A DNA stretch of 64,000 nt from Clostridia bacterium (GTDB lineage: Bacteria > Bacillota > Clostridia > Christensenellales > CAG-138): assembly GCA_017509785.1 (NCBI GenBank), contig JAFWOT010000009.1, positions 25,841-89,840 on the forward strand, in the 5' to 3' direction. Below the pieces are notes generated by a model, which made no database searches, was not told where the DNA came from, and was given only the letters and a program-made list of their open reading frames with translations. Below are positions 15,983 to 23,769 of the stretch, piece by piece (the first letter of the stretch is position 1; each line of letters starts with the position of its first letter). A program made the translations under genes and the position numbers.

Positions 15983-17362
15983 CTAATTGCTGATTTTTTC
16001 CGCTATCTTCCTTGCGACGAACACCCCGCTTGCGGAAGCGTGCGAGAGCGAGTGCGTGACGCCGCTGCCGTCGCCTATCACGTAGAGCCCCTTATGGCGG
16101 GTCTCGAGGTTCTCGTCAAGCTCGACCTCCATATTATAGAACTTGACCTCCACCCCGTAGAGGAGCGTATCGTCGTTGGCGGTGCCGGGGGCGATCTTGT
16201 CGAGCGCGTAGATCATCTCGATTATGCCGTCGAGTATCCTCTTCGGCATGACGAGCGAGAGGTCGCCGGGCGTCGCCGAAAGGGTCGGGTTCGTGAAGCT
16301 TTCCTGTATTCGCTTTGCGGTCGAACGCTTGCCCGCGATAAGGTCGCCGAACCTCTGAAGCATCACGCCGCCTCCCAGCATGTTGGAGAGCTTGGCTATG
16401 TTCTCGGCGTAGGCGGTGGAATCGTTGAAGGGCTCCGTGAAATGCTTTGAGACGAGCAGCGCGAAATTCGTGTTCGCCGTATGCATGGCGGGATCCTCGT
16501 AGCTGTGGCCGTTCACCGTCACTATGCCGTTCGTGTTCTCAGTCACGACCGCGCCGTGCGGATTCATGCAGAAGGTGCGGACGAGGTCGCCGTACTTCTC
16601 CGTGCGGTAGACGATCTTGCTTTCATAGAGCTCGTCCGTCAGGTGAGAGAATATCTCCGCCGGCATCTCGACCCTGACGCCTATATCCACGCGGTTCGAT
16701 TTCGTGGCTATTTCAAGCTCGCGGCATACGCTTTCCATCCACTTGGAGCCGCTCCTGCCCACGGAAACGACGCATTTATCGCATTCGTAAACGTCCGCGG
16801 CAGTGTAGATGAGGAAGCCCTCGCCGTGCTTTTCGACCTTGTCGACAGGGGAGCGGAAGAAGAAGTCGACCTTATCCTTCAGAAGCTCAAACAGGTGCTC
16901 CAGCACGATATAGTTCTTGTCCGTCCCGAGGTGCCTCACGGAGGCGTCGAGCAGGTGGAGCTTGTTCTGCATGCAGAGCTTCTTGATGTGGGAGTTCGCC
17001 GTGGAGTAGAGCTTCGAGCCCTCCCCGCCGAGCGACATGTTTATGGAGTCGACGTAGTTCATCAGCTCCGTCGCCTTAGCCTTGCCTATATACTCGTGCA
17101 GATTCCCGCCGAATTCGTTCGTGATATTGTATTTCCCGTCGGAAAAAGCCCCCGCCCCGCCGAAGCCGTTCATTACAGCGCAGGTCGGGCAGTGTATGCA
17201 GGAGCGGATCCGTTCGCCGTCTATGGGGCATTTGCGCTTTTCAAGCGGGTTGCCCGCCTCGAAAACGGCGATGGAAAGCCGGGGCGCGGTCTTTACAAGC
17301 TCATAAGCCGTGAATATCCCGCCGGGGCCCGCGCCGATAATTATAACGTCGTAGTGTTTCAT
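15983..17362 (-). CDS. FAD-dependent oxidoreductase
   Basis: 459-residue flavoprotein of the BFD/COG2509 type. N-terminal Rossmann loop VIIIGAGPGGIFTAYEL (about 6-20); a cysteine pair CIHCPTC near 57; NGFGGAGAFSDGKY near 68 (typical flavin contact); and the C-terminal GLYVIGDGSGVTHSLSHAS that closes the FAD site. Substrate unknown. Own promoter (17392-17420) and terminator, so monocistronic. Confidence 0.87.
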   Translation of the reverse strand: MKHYDVIIIGAGPGGIFTAYELVKTAPRLSIAVFEAGNPLEKRKCPIDGERIRSCIHCPTCAVMNGFGGAGAFSDGKYNITNEFGGNLHEYIGKAKATELMNYVDSINMSLGGEGSKLYSTANSHIKKLCMQNKLHLLDASVRHLGTDKNYIVLEHLFELLKDKVDFFFRSPVDKVEKHGEGFLIYTAADVYECDKCVVSVGRSGSKWMESVCRELEIATKSNRVDIGVRVEMPAEIFSHLTDELYESKIVYRTEKYGDLVRTFCMNPHGAVVTENTNGIVTVNGHSYEDPAMHTANTNFALLVSKHFTEPFNDSTAYAENIAKLSNMLGGGVMLQRFGDLIAGKRSTAKRIQESFTNPTLSATPGDLSLVMPKRILDGIIEMIYALDKIAPGTANDDTLLYGVEVKFYNMEVELDENLETRHKGLYVIGDGSGVTHSLSHASASGVFVARKIAEKISN

Positions 17363-17391
17363 GGGATCTCCTCGGATATTTCTTTTTATTC

Positions 17392-17420
17392 ATTATACCA
17401 TGAAACGCGGGGATTATCAA
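17392..17420 (-). promoter_or_regulatory. sigma-A promoter of the FAD oxidoreductase
   Basis: Minus strand TTGATA (17420-17415), a 17-base spacer, TATAAT (17397-17392). It overlaps the stop codon of sigG. Confidence 0.7.
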
Positions 17421-18190
17421 ACAAACCTTTTCATCTGCCCAAGCGCCCGTTTTTCAAGCCGGGAGACCTGCGCCTGGCTTATGCCTATCTCGCCTGCGAC
17501 CTCGGTCTGGGTGCGCCCCATGAAGAATCGAAGCTCGATTATCCGCCGCTCGCGTTCGGGAAGGTGCTCGAGCCCCGTTTTAAGGGCGACGGAGTTGAGC
17601 CAGTTTTCCTCGGTGGCCTTCTCGTCGCGCACCTGATCCCCCACGAAGACCGCGTCACCGTCGTCACGGAACACGGGCTCGTTCAGCGAAACGGGATCCG
17701 CTATCGCGTCGAGGGCGAATACCACGTCCTCCTCCTTCGCGCCGAGCGCCCCGGCGATCTCGCTCATAGTCGGCTCCCGCCCGAGCTCGTATTCGAGCCG
17801 CGCTCTCTCGCGCAGGGCGTGATAGGCGGTGTCCCTTATCGAGCGCGAGACGCGCATGCTGCTGTTGTCGCGCAGATAGCGTCGCACCTCGCCTATTATC
17901 ATCGGCACGGCATAGGTCGAAAACCGCACCCCGTGTGAAACGTCGAAATTGTCTATCGCCTTTATGAGGCCTATGCAGCCTATCTGAAAGAGGTCGTCCG
18001 GCGCCTCTCCGCGCCCGGAGAACCTCTGTATGACCGAGAGCACGAGCCGCAGATTCCCCTCGATGAGCTCCTCGCGGGCGGAAGCGTCCCCGCTGCCCGC
18101 AAGGGCCATGAGCTCCTCGCTCCGCTCCCGGGTGAGCCTCGGAAGCTTGCCCGTGTTTATCCCGCAGATCTCGACCTTGCCCGTTGCCAT
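17417..18190 (-). CDS. sigG: sporulation sigma factor G
   Basis: 257-residue late forespore sigma factor. The N-terminus KVEICGINTGKLPRL is characteristic of SigG. Region 2 shows NLRLVLSVIQRFSGRGEAPD and RFSTYAVPMIIGEVRRYLRD; region 3 RVSRSIRDTAYHAL; region 4 ERRIIELRFFMGRTQTEVAG and EIGISQAQVSRLEKRALGQM. The start is ATG 18190 with GGAGGATAC upstream; the frame stays open far upstream, but only because of the GC-rich antisense of other genes. A sigma-F-like promoter lies at 18220-18249, fitting the known sigma-F to sigma-G cascade. The spoIIG genes that often precede it are absent here. Confidence 0.95.
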   Translation of the reverse strand: MATGKVEICGINTGKLPRLTRERSEELMALAGSGDASAREELIEGNLRLVLSVIQRFSGRGEAPDDLFQIGCIGLIKAIDNFDVSHGVRFSTYAVPMIIGEVRRYLRDNSSMRVSRSIRDTAYHALRERARLEYELGREPTMSEIAGALGAKEEDVVFALDAIADPVSLNEPVFRDDGDAVFVGDQVRDEKATEENWLNSVALKTGLEHLPERERRIIELRFFMGRTQTEVAGEIGISQAQVSRLEKRALGQMKRFV

Positions 18191-18219
18191 CGCAGTATCC
18201 TCCGTTCGTTTGCTACAAT

Positions 18220-18249
18220 GATTATTCCCCCGCAGGAGCCGCGGTATGC
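18220..18249 (-). promoter_or_regulatory. candidate sigma-F promoter of sigG
   Basis: Minus strand GCATA (-35, matches GYWTA), a 15-base spacer, GGGAATAATC (-10, 9 of 10 to GGNRANANTW). No vegetative promoter is seen in the gap. Confidence 0.55.
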
Positions 18250-18294
18250 CGGCGCGCCCGTGAAAAGAACGGCGAAAAATGCCGTGAAAAAAAC

Positions 18295-18323
18295 TTGACA
18301 TTTTTTCGCTTTGGCTGTATAAT
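18295..18323 (+). promoter_or_regulatory. consensus sigma-A promoter
   Basis: TTGACA, a 17-base spacer and TATAAT, divergent from sigG. Drives the small helical protein at 18362. Confidence 0.85.
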
Positions 18324-18361
18324 ATATATTGAGGGATGATTATACGAAAGGAGTGAGTGAT

Positions 18362-18676
18362 ATGTCGAACGTGAAAGAGATGATCGAGAAGGTCGGGCAG
18401 GAGATAGACGAGCTCGGCAGGACGGTGGCAAACAGCGAAGTGACAAGGAAGATCGAACAGGCCGGCGCGGACGTCGGCAAGGCCATCGTCGAGACTGTCA
18501 AAAAGGGCATAAGAGCCGTTAACGAATGGGCGAACGACGACGCTTCCGAAAAGAAGCAGCCGGAGCCCGCGGAGCAGCCGGAGAGCTCCCCGAAGGAGGG
18601 TGAGCGTCCCGCATCGGCTCCGGAAGAGTCCGCCGCCGACGAGCCCGAAAAGAAGTACGAGATAATCTACGATTGA
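18362..18676 (+). CDS. small alpha-helical protein, paralogue 1
   Basis: 104 residues. The N-terminal about 60 are an amphipathic helix region (KEMIEKVGQEIDELGRTVAN, then GADVGKAIVETVKKGIRAVNEWA). The rest is a disordered Pro/Glu/Ser tail ending YEIIYD. It is a paralogue of the next gene: both have VGxxxxELG/EVG, then GxDxGKxIVxTVKxGIxAVxEWA. No membrane segment, catalytic motif or known family recognised; possibly structural or stress-related. ATG 18362 with AAAGGAGTG upstream. Confidence 0.78.
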   Translation: MSNVKEMIEKVGQEIDELGRTVANSEVTRKIEQAGADVGKAIVETVKKGIRAVNEWANDDASEKKQPEPAEQPESSPKEGERPASAPEESAADEPEKKYEIIYD

Positions 18677-18733
18677 GTCTTTTCCCGGCGGGGGGCCGGG
18701 GAAGGGCGAAAAAAGCCCGCGGAAGGGCAAAAT

Positions 18734-18766
18734 GAGGGGTGCGGCCGACAGCCGCGCCCCTCTTGT
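18734..18766 (+). terminator. terminator after small helical paralogue 1
   Basis: GAGGGG-T-GCGGC / GCCGC-G-CCCCTC stem (18734-18762) followed by TTGT. Confidence 0.6.
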
Positions 18767-18806
18767 AAAGAACGCGTAAAGATTGTGTAAAAACTGCCGT
18801 AAAGCC

Positions 18807-18835
18807 TTGACTTCCGCTTCGGGGTCTGATAGAGT
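18807..18835 (+). promoter_or_regulatory. sigma-A-like promoter of paralogue 2
   Basis: TTGACT, a 17-base spacer, TAGAGT. Confidence 0.55.
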
Positions 18836-18874
18836 AGCGGCAGACAAAGATCCATCAATGAAAGGAGAATTGCT

Positions 18875-19321
18875 GTGACTACTGTCAAAAAGGCCTGGGA
18901 ACAGGTAGGTAAGGATCTCTCCGAAGTCGGAGAGAGCATCAAGAAGAGCGGCATCGGCGAGGGGATCGCGCAGTTCGGTTCCGATCTGGGCAAGTCCATC
19001 GTGACGACCGTGAAGCACGGGATCAAGGCGGTCTCCGAATGGGCGGATACCATCGACGACAAGCCCGAAAAGGCTGCGGAGAACGCCTGTGAGAACGCCG
19101 CCGAGGCGGCTGACGTGATCTATGCCGAAGCTCCCGCGGAGGAAGCCGCCGAAGCCGTTGAGGAAAAAGCGGAGGAGGCCGCCGAAGCCGTGACCGAGGC
19201 CGCCGAAACCGTTGAGGAAAAGGTGACCGAAACCGCCAAAGCCGCAGAGGAAGCCGTGACCGAAGCCGCCGAAGCCGTCGGGGAGACGGTCGGCGAGATC
19301 GTCGAAGATATCAAAGACTGA
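18875..19321 (+). CDS. small alpha-helical protein, paralogue 2, with EAAE-rich tail
   Basis: 148 residues starting at GTG 18875 (AAAGGAG eight bases upstream). Residues 1-58 match the neighbouring paralogue (VGKDLSEVGESIKKSG, LGKSIVTTVKHGIKAVSEWA). About 65-145 are a low-complexity run of EAAEAV/EKAEEA/VTEAAE repeats, predicted as one long charged helix similar to apolipoprotein- or phasin-like stretches. Function unknown. A six-codon frame ATG 18858 to TGA 18878 overlaps the RBS and start but is probably chance. Confidence 0.78.
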   Translation: MTTVKKAWEQVGKDLSEVGESIKKSGIGEGIAQFGSDLGKSIVTTVKHGIKAVSEWADTIDDKPEKAAENACENAAEAADVIYAEAPAEEAAEAVEEKAEEAAEAVTEAAETVEEKVTETAKAAEEAVTEAAEAVGETVGEIVEDIKD

Positions 19322-19338
19322 CAGAAACCGAAAAAACG

Positions 19339-19373
19339 CCGCAGGGAGCAGCCTCCCTGCGGACTCTTTTTTT
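19339..19373 (+). terminator. terminator after paralogue 2
   Basis: CCGCAGGGAG-CAGC-CTCCCTGCGG then ACTCTTTTTTT. Confidence 0.9.
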
Positions 19374-19398
19374 ATGCCGTCCCACATCCCTTCGGGGA

Positions 19399-19431
19399 GA
19401 AAAAAAGCCCTCCCGGGCATTGGGAAGGCTT
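19399..19431 (-). terminator. terminator of the SAH/MTA salvage genes
   Basis: AAGCCCTCCC pairs with GGGAAGGCTT (one mismatch); on the minus strand it runs into seven T. Confidence 0.75.
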
Positions 19432-19448
19432 CGTTTCGTTCCGTCGGT

Positions 19449-20747
19449 TTATTCCCCGCGCACTATCGGCATGGCGTAGCTTTCGACCTCGCGCAGGGCG
19501 TCTTCGATATCGATCGTCAGCAGATCGTTGCCGTCCCAGAGCACGCGCCCGCGCACCATCGTCATGCAGACGTCGGAGCCGTGAGCCGAGTAGACGACCG
19601 TTGCGATCGGGTCGTAGATGGGGCGCAGATGGGGCGCAAGCGTGTCTATCATTATCAGATCCGCGTCGAAGCCGGGCGCGATCCTGCCCGTCTCATTCGC
19701 GCGGCCCTGGGCTTTAGCCCCGTTCACGGTCGCCATCTCGAGCGCGTCATATGCGGGCAGCGCGGTCGGGTCGAGCGCCTCGCCTTTAGCGAGAAGGGCG
19801 CTGAGCTTGATCTCTTCAAAGAGATCGAGCGAATTATTGGAGCAGACCCCGTCGGTCCCGAGGCATACGTTGACGCCGTGATCCTTCATGCGGCGCACGT
19901 CGGCCATGCCGCTGCCGAGCTTCAGATTGGAGACGGGGCAGTGCGCGACGCTTCCTCCGTGCGAGGCGATGAGCCGCATATCCTCGTCCTCCAGCCAAAC
20001 CCCGTGCGCGAACAGCACGGGCGTGTCCATTATACCGTATTTGCAGAACGCGGCGGCGGGGGAGAGCCCGTGCCGCTCCTTCGCTTCCTCATGCTCCTTC
20101 GCCGTTTCGGAAAGATGTATGTGGGTGATGGCTCCGTGCTTCACCGCCCATTCGTGCACGCGCCGCCATATCTCGGGCGGGCTCGTGTACTCGGCGTGGA
20201 TGGCGACGTCGGCGCGGACGGCGCCGGTGTTCCCGTACTCCTCGAGGAGCTTTCGCGTTTCAATGACGGCGCGGTCGGCGTCGAAATCATATCCGTCGCC
20301 GAGGGCAATGACGGCGTTGCAGAGGTTCGCCTTCATCCCGATCCTTTCGACCGCCTTCGCCACGGCGGGCTGGCAGAAGTACATATCCGAGAAGGAGACC
20401 GTCCCCGTCCTTATCATCTCCGCCATTCCGAGCACGGCGCCCGAAAGTATCGCCCTCTCGTCGAGCCTCGCCTCAACGGGGAATACCTTATCGAAGAGCC
20501 AGCTCTGCAGGGTGTAGTCGTCGGCGTATCCGCGCATGACGCACATAGCGGTGTGCGCGTGGGCGTTGATGAGCCCCGGCATTACGACGCGGCCTTTCGC
20601 GTCGATCACCTCTGCGGCCTCGGGGCAGTCGGGCCCGAGGTACGCGATCTTCCCGTCCTTTATGCCGACGGAGGTCCCGTAGAGCACGAGCCCCCTCTCG
20701 GTCATCGGTATGACGGAAGCGTTCTTTATCAGCGTATCAAGCATCAT
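19449..20747 (-). CDS. mtaD: 5-methylthioadenosine/S-adenosylhomocysteine deaminase
   Basis: 432-residue amidohydrolase that deaminates MTA and SAH to methylthioinosine and S-inosylhomocysteine. Metal motif HAHTAMCVMRGYADD (about 63-77), TVSFSDMYF, third-strand HIHLSET (about 210), HGVW (about 245), and the catalytic TDGVCSNNSLDLFEE (about 297). The first ATG (20747) and the next codon (ATG 20744) both fit; the stop of the upstream phosphorylase gene overlaps them. Last gene of the bofA-mtnA-pnp-mtaD run. Confidence 0.9.
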   Translation of the reverse strand: MMLDTLIKNASVIPMTERGLVLYGTSVGIKDGKIAYLGPDCPEAAEVIDAKGRVVMPGLINAHAHTAMCVMRGYADDYTLQSWLFDKVFPVEARLDERAILSGAVLGMAEMIRTGTVSFSDMYFCQPAVAKAVERIGMKANLCNAVIALGDGYDFDADRAVIETRKLLEEYGNTGAVRADVAIHAEYTSPPEIWRRVHEWAVKHGAITHIHLSETAKEHEEAKERHGLSPAAAFCKYGIMDTPVLFAHGVWLEDEDMRLIASHGGSVAHCPVSNLKLGSGMADVRRMKDHGVNVCLGTDGVCSNNSLDLFEEIKLSALLAKGEALDPTALPAYDALEMATVNGAKAQGRANETGRIAPGFDADLIMIDTLAPHLRPIYDPIATVVYSAHGSDVCMTMVRGRVLWDGNDLLTIDIEDALREVESYAMPIVRGE

Positions 20748-21565
20748 AACCTCTCCAAAAACTCGGTAACGTAGGAAGAAAGCCTCTCCGAAGCGGCGTT
20801 GCCCGCCTCTATTACCTCCTCGCCGGAAAGGGGCTTATCGAGTATGCCCGCCGCCATATTGGTGACGAGAGTCACGCCCAGTATCCGCATCCCGCAGTGG
20901 CGGGCGGCTATGCACTCCGGCACGGTGCTCATGCCGACGGCGTCGGCGCCGAGTATGCGCATCGCGCGGATCTCCGCCGGGGTCTCATACTGGGGCCCCG
21001 TGCAGTAGAAGTACACGCCCTCGTGGACGTTCTCCCCGTGAGAGACGGCGATCTCGCGGAATGCGGCCATGTATTCGCGGTCGAACACGCGGCTCATGTC
21101 GGGGAAGCGCGGACCGAACTCCTCCATATTGGGGCCTATGAGCGGATTGACGGAGTTGAGCTTTATAAAATCGCTTATCAGCATCAGCTCGCCGGGCTTG
21201 TATTCGGTGTTTATACCGCCGGCGGCGTTCGTGACTATCATCTTTTCAATGCCGATGAGCTTCGCGAGCCTTATGGGGAAGACGGCGTCCTCCGCCGCCC
21301 AGCCCTCGTAGAAGTGGAGCCTGCCCTGCATCATGAGCACCTGCTTCCCGCCGAGCTCGCCGGCGAGGAACCTGCCCTTGTGTCCGGGCGCGGTCGAGTA
21401 TTTCATGTGCGGCACGCGGCTGTAAGGCACCGAGATCGGATCGGTGAGCCTGTCCCCCAGGCTGCCGAGGCCGGAGCCCAGTATTATGAGCACCTCGGGG
21501 CAGAATTCGCCCAGCTCGCGGCAGAGCGCCTTCGCGCTCTCGACGTAATCCTCATACTTCAGCAT
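20744..21565 (-). CDS. purine nucleoside phosphorylase (trimeric type)
   Basis: Phosphorolyses purine nucleosides to base plus (deoxy)ribose-1-phosphate. Motifs: ILGSGLG (about 30), TAPGHKGRF (about 60), QGRLHFYEG (about 82), TNAAGGIN (about 114), FYCTGPQYETPAEIR (about 195), and VGMSTVPE then VTLVTNMAAG. The start ATG 21565 (MLKYEDY) lies inside the 3' end of mtnA, with GAGGAGGG upstream; the 14-base overlap implies coupled translation. In this cluster it may also cleave 5'-methylthioinosine from MtaD to feed MtnA (inference). Confidence 0.9.
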   Translation of the reverse strand: MLKYEDYVESAKALCRELGEFCPEVLIILGSGLGSLGDRLTDPISVPYSRVPHMKYSTAPGHKGRFLAGELGGKQVLMMQGRLHFYEGWAAEDAVFPIRLAKLIGIEKMIVTNAAGGINTEYKPGELMLISDFIKLNSVNPLIGPNMEEFGPRFPDMSRVFDREYMAAFREIAVSHGENVHEGVYFYCTGPQYETPAEIRAMRILGADAVGMSTVPECIAARHCGMRILGVTLVTNMAAGILDKPLSGEEVIEAGNAASERLSSYVTEFLERL

Positions 21566-22634
21566 CTTTTGTTTCCCTCCTCGATCTTTTTCTTTCAAAC
21601 GCGGCGCGGAAATTCTCCCCGAACGGGGGATAAACCACGCCCTCCTCGGTGACTATGCCGGTGATGAGCTCGTGATCCACGACGTCGAACGCCGGGTTGT
21701 AGACCTTGACGCCCTCGGGCGCCATGCGGTGCGTGAAGAAGAGCTCCGTCACCTCCTCAGGTGCGCGCTGTTCTATCCTGATGTCCTTCCCGGTTGCCGT
21801 GTCCGGGTCGACGGTCGAGAGCGGCGCGAACATATAGAAGGGTATCCCGTAGTGCTTTGCGAGCACCGCAAGCCCCGAGGAGCCTATCTTGTTCGCGGAA
21901 TCGCCGTTCATCGCCGCGCGGTCGCAACCGATGAACACCGCCTGCACGCGGCCCTCCTTCATGACCTGGTTCGCCATGTTGTCGCAGATGAGAGTCACGT
22001 CGACGCCCGCACGGTGCAGCTCGAATGCCGTGAGCCTCGCCCCCTGGAGGAGCGGCCTCGTCTCGTCGGCGTAAACGTGTATCTCCATGCCCCGCTCGTG
22101 CGCAAGGAGCATGGGCCCCAACGCCGTCCCGTACCTGCTCGTCGCAAGAGGCCCGGCGTTGCAGTGGGTGAGTATGCCCATCCCATCCCCGATGAGGGGC
22201 AGAGCCGCCTCGCTCATGCGGAGGTTCGCCTCCTCATCCTCGCGGCGGATGGCCTCCGCCTCGAGCCGCAGGCGCGCAACGACTTCCTCCCGCGGGAGGA
22301 GCGCGTTCTGCCTCAGGCACTGCCTCATGCGGGAAAGCGCCCAGAAGAGGTTCACCGCCGTCGGGCGTGAGGAGCCGAGGTAGCGCTCCGCGTCGTCCAT
22401 GCGGCGGAAGAAATCCTCCTTCTCCGCGTCCTCGAGCGCGCAGAGGTAATACCCGTAAGCGGCTGCTATGCCGATCGCGGGCGCGCCCCTTACGCGGAGC
22501 TTCGTTATCGCCTCGAAGAGCTCCTCGCGGCTCTTCAGTTCAATATAGACCTCCTCCAGCGGGAGGCGGGTCTGATCGAGTATTATGAGCGAATTGCCGG
22601 CCTCGCTCAGCCGAATGTTGATAAGTTCTTCCAT
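21552..22634 (-). CDS. mtnA: S-methyl-5-thioribose-1-phosphate isomerase
   Basis: Converts methylthioribose-1-phosphate to methylthioribulose-1-phosphate in methionine salvage. 360 residues, eIF2B-alpha-like fold. Motifs: TKLRVRGAPAIGIAAAYG (about 45-62), LTHCNAGPLAT with the catalytic Cys (about 155), ADETRPLLQGARLTAFEL (about 190), CDNMA, IGCDRAAMNGDSANKIGSSG with the catalytic Asp (about 235). Three bases separate it from bofA upstream. Confidence 0.94.
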   Translation of the reverse strand: MEELINIRLSEAGNSLIILDQTRLPLEEVYIELKSREELFEAITKLRVRGAPAIGIAAAYGYYLCALEDAEKEDFFRRMDDAERYLGSSRPTAVNLFWALSRMRQCLRQNALLPREEVVARLRLEAEAIRREDEEANLRMSEAALPLIGDGMGILTHCNAGPLATSRYGTALGPMLLAHERGMEIHVYADETRPLLQGARLTAFELHRAGVDVTLICDNMANQVMKEGRVQAVFIGCDRAAMNGDSANKIGSSGLAVLAKHYGIPFYMFAPLSTVDPDTATGKDIRIEQRAPEEVTELFFTHRMAPEGVKVYNPAFDVVDHELITGIVTEEGVVYPPFGENFRAAFERKRSRRETKDAEV

Positions 22635-22637
22635 AGA

Positions 22638-22958
22638 TCAAAGTATGAACTGCAGTATCAGCAGCAGTATGACTCCCGGCACTCCGAGCACTCCTGCGAC
22701 GGCGGAATTCAGCCACGTTATGGGGATGTAGAAGAAGGGCATCCGCAGATACGTCACGAATACGATATCGAAGAGTATCAGCATCCCCGCGCCGATTATG
22801 CCGTTGATGAGCAGCCGCCAGAGGAACCTGACGGATACCCCGAACAGCTTGAAGCAAACGAATATGATCGCCAGCACCGCGCAAACCGCGATGAGCGGGA
22901 CGTAATCGCCGATCTGGATGTGCAGAGTCTTGTCGGCGGCGGAAAGAAGAATCGGCAT
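22638..22958 (-). CDS. bofA: pro-sigma-K processing inhibitor BofA
   Basis: 106-residue membrane protein of the BofA family. In B. subtilis it restrains the SpoIVFB protease that cleaves pro-sigma-K. Three hydrophobic segments are visible (about 17-38, 52-72, 77-104), with family signature LLINGIIGAGMLILFD and the C-terminal AGVLGVPGVILLLILQ. GAAAGGAAAC precedes the ATG. It leads into mtnA with three bases between. Its presence fits the pro-sequence of the split sigK gene at 46.5 kb. Confidence 0.85.
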   Translation of the reverse strand: MPILLSAADKTLHIQIGDYVPLIAVCAVLAIIFVCFKLFGVSVRFLWRLLINGIIGAGMLILFDIVFVTYLRMPFFYIPITWLNSAVAGVLGVPGVILLLILQFIL

Positions 22959-23010
22959 TGGTGTTTCCTTTCGCGTTGTTGATCGGTAATAATGTAGGCG
23001 GGGGAGCTGC

Positions 23011-23078
23011 GGACTATTCGTCCGCCGGGACTATTCGTCCGCCGGGACTATTCGTCCGCCGGGACTATTCGTCCACCC
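23011..23078. repeat. 17-base tandem repeat, four copies
   Basis: GGACTATTCGTCCGCCG at 23011, 23028 and 23045, and a diverged fourth copy at 23062 that contains the end of the lipoprotein gene. Each unit holds the GAC GAA TAG-like end of that gene (minus strand) and the small palindrome GGAC-GAATA-GTCC. Confidence 0.9.
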
Positions 23079-23769
23079 GGACTTCGGAGCCCGAGCATAC
23101 GAGCACGGGCGAGCCCTCTTCGGGGAAGCCCTGCGCCGCCGGGTCGTAACGCCCGGCGCCTTCGATGCGCGCATAGCGCAGGCCCGATGAGGTCAGCTCC
23201 GTGACTCCCGTCCCATCCGCAGAAGTGACGGCCGTTATGAACCCGTCTCCGAGCGGAGCCAGCACGATCTCCGACTCGCCGTCGGAGCAGGTGAAAACCC
23301 CGTCCTCGTATGAGCCGCTGAGCGTCAGGCCGTCCTCCCCAGTGAAGGAGAAGCTCCCGTTGGCGTGCAGCCGGCCCTCGCCGGGTATCGGCGCCGTCAC
23401 ACTGCCCGAAAAGCCGTTCCCGTCCTCCGAAGGGGGCAGCATCCCCACGGCGGAGAACGCACCGCAAAGGCGGGCCTCGTCGCTCATCATGAGAAGGAGC
23501 AGCCCGGCGGCGGCCTCGTCCCCGGCGGCTCCCGTCACCGCCCCGCGCCATGCCGCGCGGTAGAGCGGTATGACCTCGCAATACAGCGCGAAAACGGGGT
23601 TTATCGCGACGTCCGCCGCGGCATCCTCCGTTAACGCGGGCGTTTCCTCCGGCGTTATTTCCCCGTCGGAAGGCTCGGGCTCCTTCGCGGGCGCGGCGGG
23701 GCCGCAGCCGGAGAGCAGGAGCGCCGCCGCGAGTGCAAGTATGAAAGCCGCCCGAATGACGCGCCTCAT
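23065..23769 (-). CDS. putative lipoprotein
   Basis: 234 residues with a lipoprotein signal peptide and lipobox LLLSGC (Cys about 22). A Pro/Glu-rich stretch follows, then a helical part and a beta-rich C-terminal half (GSFSFTGEDGLTLSGSYEDG). Family not recognised. The ATG overlaps the stop of ahcY (ATGA), so it is coupled to SAH hydrolase. The terminal VDE-stop segment is the fourth unit of a 17-base tandem repeat. Confidence 0.75.
   Translation of the reverse strand: MRRVIRAAFILALAAALLLSGCGPAAPAKEPEPSDGEITPEETPALTEDAAADVAINPVFALYCEVIPLYRAAWRGAVTGAAGDEAAAGLLLLMMSDEARLCGAFSAVGMLPPSEDGNGFSGSVTAPIPGEGRLHANGSFSFTGEDGLTLSGSYEDGVFTCSDGESEIVLAPLGDGFITAVTSADGTGVTELTSSGLRYARIEGAGRYDPAAQGFPEEGSPVLVCSGSEVRVDE

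Noticed and set aside
18191..19420. Upstream extension of the sigG frame to about 667 codons
   Set aside because: It runs antisense through the two small helical genes; sigG has a clear RBS and its characteristic N-terminus at ATG 18190.
23011..23078. CRISPR-like repeat
   Set aside because: 17-base units are directly adjacent without spacers and no cas genes are present.
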